DNA of 35,162 bases from Thermoplasmatota archaeon (GTDB taxonomy: Archaea; Thermoplasmatota; E2; DHVEG-1; B18-G2). Within the stretch, counting starts at the first letter, position 1; every line of letters starts with the position of its first letter. Where the stretch lies: assembly GCA_029259115.1 (NCBI GenBank), contig JAPDJO010000030.1, forward strand, positions 1 to 35,162, written 5' to 3'. The position numbers and the translations under genes are program-made. The notes under the pieces were generated by a model, which had not been told where the DNA came from, searched no databases, and saw only the letters and a list, made by a program, of their open reading frames with translations. Of the stretch, positions 33,622-35,162 are shown piece by piece.

Positions 33622-34491
33622 ATGATTAGAATAGGACCTGCTGGTATACCTTTATCTTGTAAGGGTAGGACAAATAAGGATGGAATAATCTACATCAAGA
33701 AGGTTTTAGATCTAAACGCTATGGAAATACAACTCATAAGAGGAATACAAACTGTAAGTGACGAGGAGGCAGACTTTATAAGAAATTTTGCCGAGGAGAA
33801 TGATATCGAACTTCATGTCCATGCTCCATATTACATAAACCTTGCCGGAGATGAGGACGAGATTGAGCTGAGCAAAAGTAAGATACTTTATTCTGGAAGA
33901 CTGGCAAACAGACTTGGAGCCAAAATACTGGTCATACATCCAGGTTTCTACGGAGATAGGAGTAAAGAGGAGACGAAAGAGCTAATAATCAAGAACCTGA
34001 AGGATATAGTTTCACAGTTTAAAAAAGAGAAGATAAAGACAAAGCTCGGAATAGAGACGATGGGAAAGCAAAAGGTATTCGGATCTTTAGACGAAGTAAT
34101 AGAGGTTTGTAAGAAAGTGAAAGGAACAGTTCCAGCTTTGGATCTTGGACATATACATGCAAGATGTAACGGCTGTCTAAAAACCAGAGAAGATTTTGAA
34201 ATGATATTCGATAAGGTCAAACCGCTGAAATTAAAGCACTACCTTATACATATAACAGGTGTTCTCTACGAAAATGGGAACGAATATTACCACATACCCA
34301 TAAAGAAAGGAGATATGCCCCTTGAACCATTGATCAATATAATTCTGGACAACAAGTATAATGTCACTTTAATCTCAGAATCCCCTCTTCTGGAACACGA
34401 TGCTATGTATATCAGATTGCAGATAGAGAAGGCTATACAGAAAAGAACAGGTATAGAAAATCCTGATTATAGGGATTTGTCTGTACTATGA
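33622..34491 (+). CDS. TIM-barrel protein of the AP endonuclease 2 / endonuclease IV family
   Basis: A 289-aa xylose-isomerase-like barrel. Metal-site segments typical of endonuclease IV relatives are visible: ELHVHAPYYINLAG, LVIHPGFYGDRS, LGIETMGKQKVFGS, ALDLGHIHARCNG, HYLIHITG and LISESPLLEHDA. The His and Glu ligands appear complete, so it could incise abasic sites. Archaeal members of this subfamily are diverse and a sugar isomerase role is possible, especially as the next gene is a sugar-phosphate isomerase. The stop overlaps that gene as ATGA. Confidence 0.85.
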   Translation: MIRIGPAGIPLSCKGRTNKDGIIYIKKVLDLNAMEIQLIRGIQTVSDEEADFIRNFAEENDIELHVHAPYYINLAGDEDEIELSKSKILYSGRLANRLGAKILVIHPGFYGDRSKEETKELIIKNLKDIVSQFKKEKIKTKLGIETMGKQKVFGSLDEVIEVCKKVKGTVPALDLGHIHARCNGCLKTREDFEMIFDKVKPLKLKHYLIHITGVLYENGNEYYHIPIKKGDMPLEPLINIILDNKYNVTLISESPLLEHDAMYIRLQIEKAIQKRTGIENPDYRDLSVL

Positions 34492-35039
34492 ACACGTTCA
34501 AAAAATCCATAAATTATATAATGGATAAAGTCAAAACTTCCCTTCTTAGTCTGAATGATGAGCAGATAGAAAAGATATGTAGAGAATTTTTAAGGGCTGA
34601 CAGAATATTCTTGTATGGAGCAGGAAGGAGCGGGCTTGTTGCCAAAGCTTTTGCTATAAGGTTAGTTCACCTTGGATTTCAGACTTATGTGATAGGAGAA
34701 ACGATAACCCCTCCAGTCAGAAAGGGAGATCTTGTTATAGTTATTTCTGGATCCGGAGAAACTATACCTTCGGTTATGACTGCAGAGATAGCCAAGAAAA
34801 TAGGAGCAAAACTTATAGCTGTAACCTCTCGAGAAGATTCTAAGATATCCAAAAATGCAGATTTTACTGTAAAGCTTTCAACAGAATGTGAAGATAGGGA
34901 AAGAGCGAGGCTTGCCCCTTTAGGGACACTTTTTGAGGCAAGTGCATGGCTATTTTTGGATGGATTGGTAGCTAAACTAATGGAGATGAAAGGAGAAAGT
35001 GAAAAAAGAATGAAAGAGAGGCATGCGACCTTACAATAG
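34488..35039 (+). CDS. hxlB: SIS-domain isomerase, probable 6-phospho-3-hexuloisomerase
   Basis: A 183-aa single SIS domain. LYGAGRSGLVAKAFAIRLVHLGF, VISGSGETIPSVMTAEIAKKIG and ARLAPLGTLFEASAWLFLD match the PHI family, which interconverts arabino-3-hexulose 6-phosphate and fructose 6-phosphate. In archaea PHI works in the ribulose monophosphate route to make pentoses, usually with hexulose-phosphate synthase. That partner is not fused here or in view. The ATG at 34488 overlaps the preceding stop. Confidence 0.88.
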   Translation: MNTFKKSINYIMDKVKTSLLSLNDEQIEKICREFLRADRIFLYGAGRSGLVAKAFAIRLVHLGFQTYVIGETITPPVRKGDLVIVISGSGETIPSVMTAEIAKKIGAKLIAVTSREDSKISKNADFTVKLSTECEDRERARLAPLGTLFEASAWLFLDGLVAKLMEMKGESEKRMKERHATLQ

Positions 35040-35075
35040 CAAAACATAATAATTCTTTTTATCATATCTTGAATC

Positions 35076-35162
35076 ATGTTTCAGAGACCCAGAGGTACAA
35101 GAGATTTCCTGCCAGAGGATATGGAAAAAAGGAGATACTTGGAGAATAGGCTCAGAGAGACA
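35076..35162 (+). CDS. hisS: Histidyl-tRNA synthetase, N-terminal end (partial)
   Basis: The first 29 codons run off the window. The residues [19 protein letters not shown] are the characteristic start of class II HisRS, where RGTRDFLP contributes to the active site region. No ribosome-binding site precedes the ATG, and T/A-rich sequence lies about 15-30 bases upstream, so a leaderless start is likely. Confidence 0.92.
   Translation, partial: MFQRPRGTRDFLPEDMEKRRYLENRLRET

Noticed and set aside
1..35162. CRISPR array, insertion sequence, prophage or integrated element
   Set aside because: No regularly spaced repeats, transposase, integrase or tRNA-end duplication was seen; the two tRNAs are intact and flanked by housekeeping genes.

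Overview
The window is a densely coded stretch of an archaeal, very probably euryarchaeal, chromosome. The signs are a Hef helicase/nuclease, an archaeal UbiA lipid prenyltransferase, RNase Z, the AK6/Fap7 kinase, an archaeal-type agmatinase, UPF0147, the thiolase/HMG-CoA synthase/DUF35 trio, TATA-box promoters and tRNAs without encoded CCA. Arg codons are mostly AGA/AGG and Ile codons often ATA. Together with a branched-chain polyamine synthase (BpsA) this suggests a thermophile. The NosD-like beta-helix plus Ig protein and the CspA gene would fit an uncultivated Thermoplasmatota-like lineage, but that placement is a guess. I see no insertion sequence, prophage, CRISPR array or gene-free stretch over 300 bases.

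Layout. 1-2408 (+): the end of porG, then porD, porA and porB of pyruvate:ferredoxin oxidoreductase. 2418-6727: a secreted/membrane orphan (-), a DHH/RecJ-like nuclease (+), a membrane-anchored extracellular FKBP and an agmatinase (-). 6746-7348 (+): a metallophosphoesterase. 7426-7574 (-): tRNA-Gln and tRNA-Val. 7606-11367 (-): an operon reading glyA, AK6 kinase, CDP-alcohol phosphotransferase, hflX. 11469-12408 (+): two paralogous DUF2178-like membrane proteins with an XRE regulator behind a twin operator. 12442-16466 (-): M24 peptidase, regulator, RNase Z, tRNA-G10 methyltransferase, CBS protein. 16562-20702 (+): cspA, UbiA, cytosolic FKBP, bpsA, Na+/H+ antiporter. 20689-25787: two divergent membrane proteins with Ig-like ectodomains and internal tails, and a coiled-coil protein. 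25910-31695 (+): HMG-CoA synthase, thiolase, DUF35, COG1709-type regulator, an unlisted 47-aa zinc protein, Hef. 31798-35162 (+): NosD-like surface protein, UPF0147, AP-endonuclease-like TIM barrel, SIS isomerase, start of hisS.

How the genes work together. POR supplies acetyl-CoA; thiolase and HMG-CoA synthase, probably on the DUF35 scaffold, feed it into mevalonate; UbiA and the CDP-alcohol phosphotransferase use the isoprenoid products for ether lipids. Agmatinase and BpsA act in polyamine synthesis. Hef and the RecJ-like nuclease serve DNA repair and replication.

The most interesting signals are non-coding. cspA and the cytosolic FKBP gene, about 1.3 kb apart, each have a leader that begins, at the predicted transcription start, with a long nearly continuous hairpin carrying a U5 tract in its 3' arm. 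cspA also has two mutually exclusive hairpins, one of which hides its ribosome-binding site. This looks like a candidate RNA-based cold or stress response. Two more signals are a pair of ATGTTA-N8-TAACAT operators exactly 21 bp apart before the DUF2178/XRE operon, and an inverted repeat over the TATA box of the mevalonate operon.
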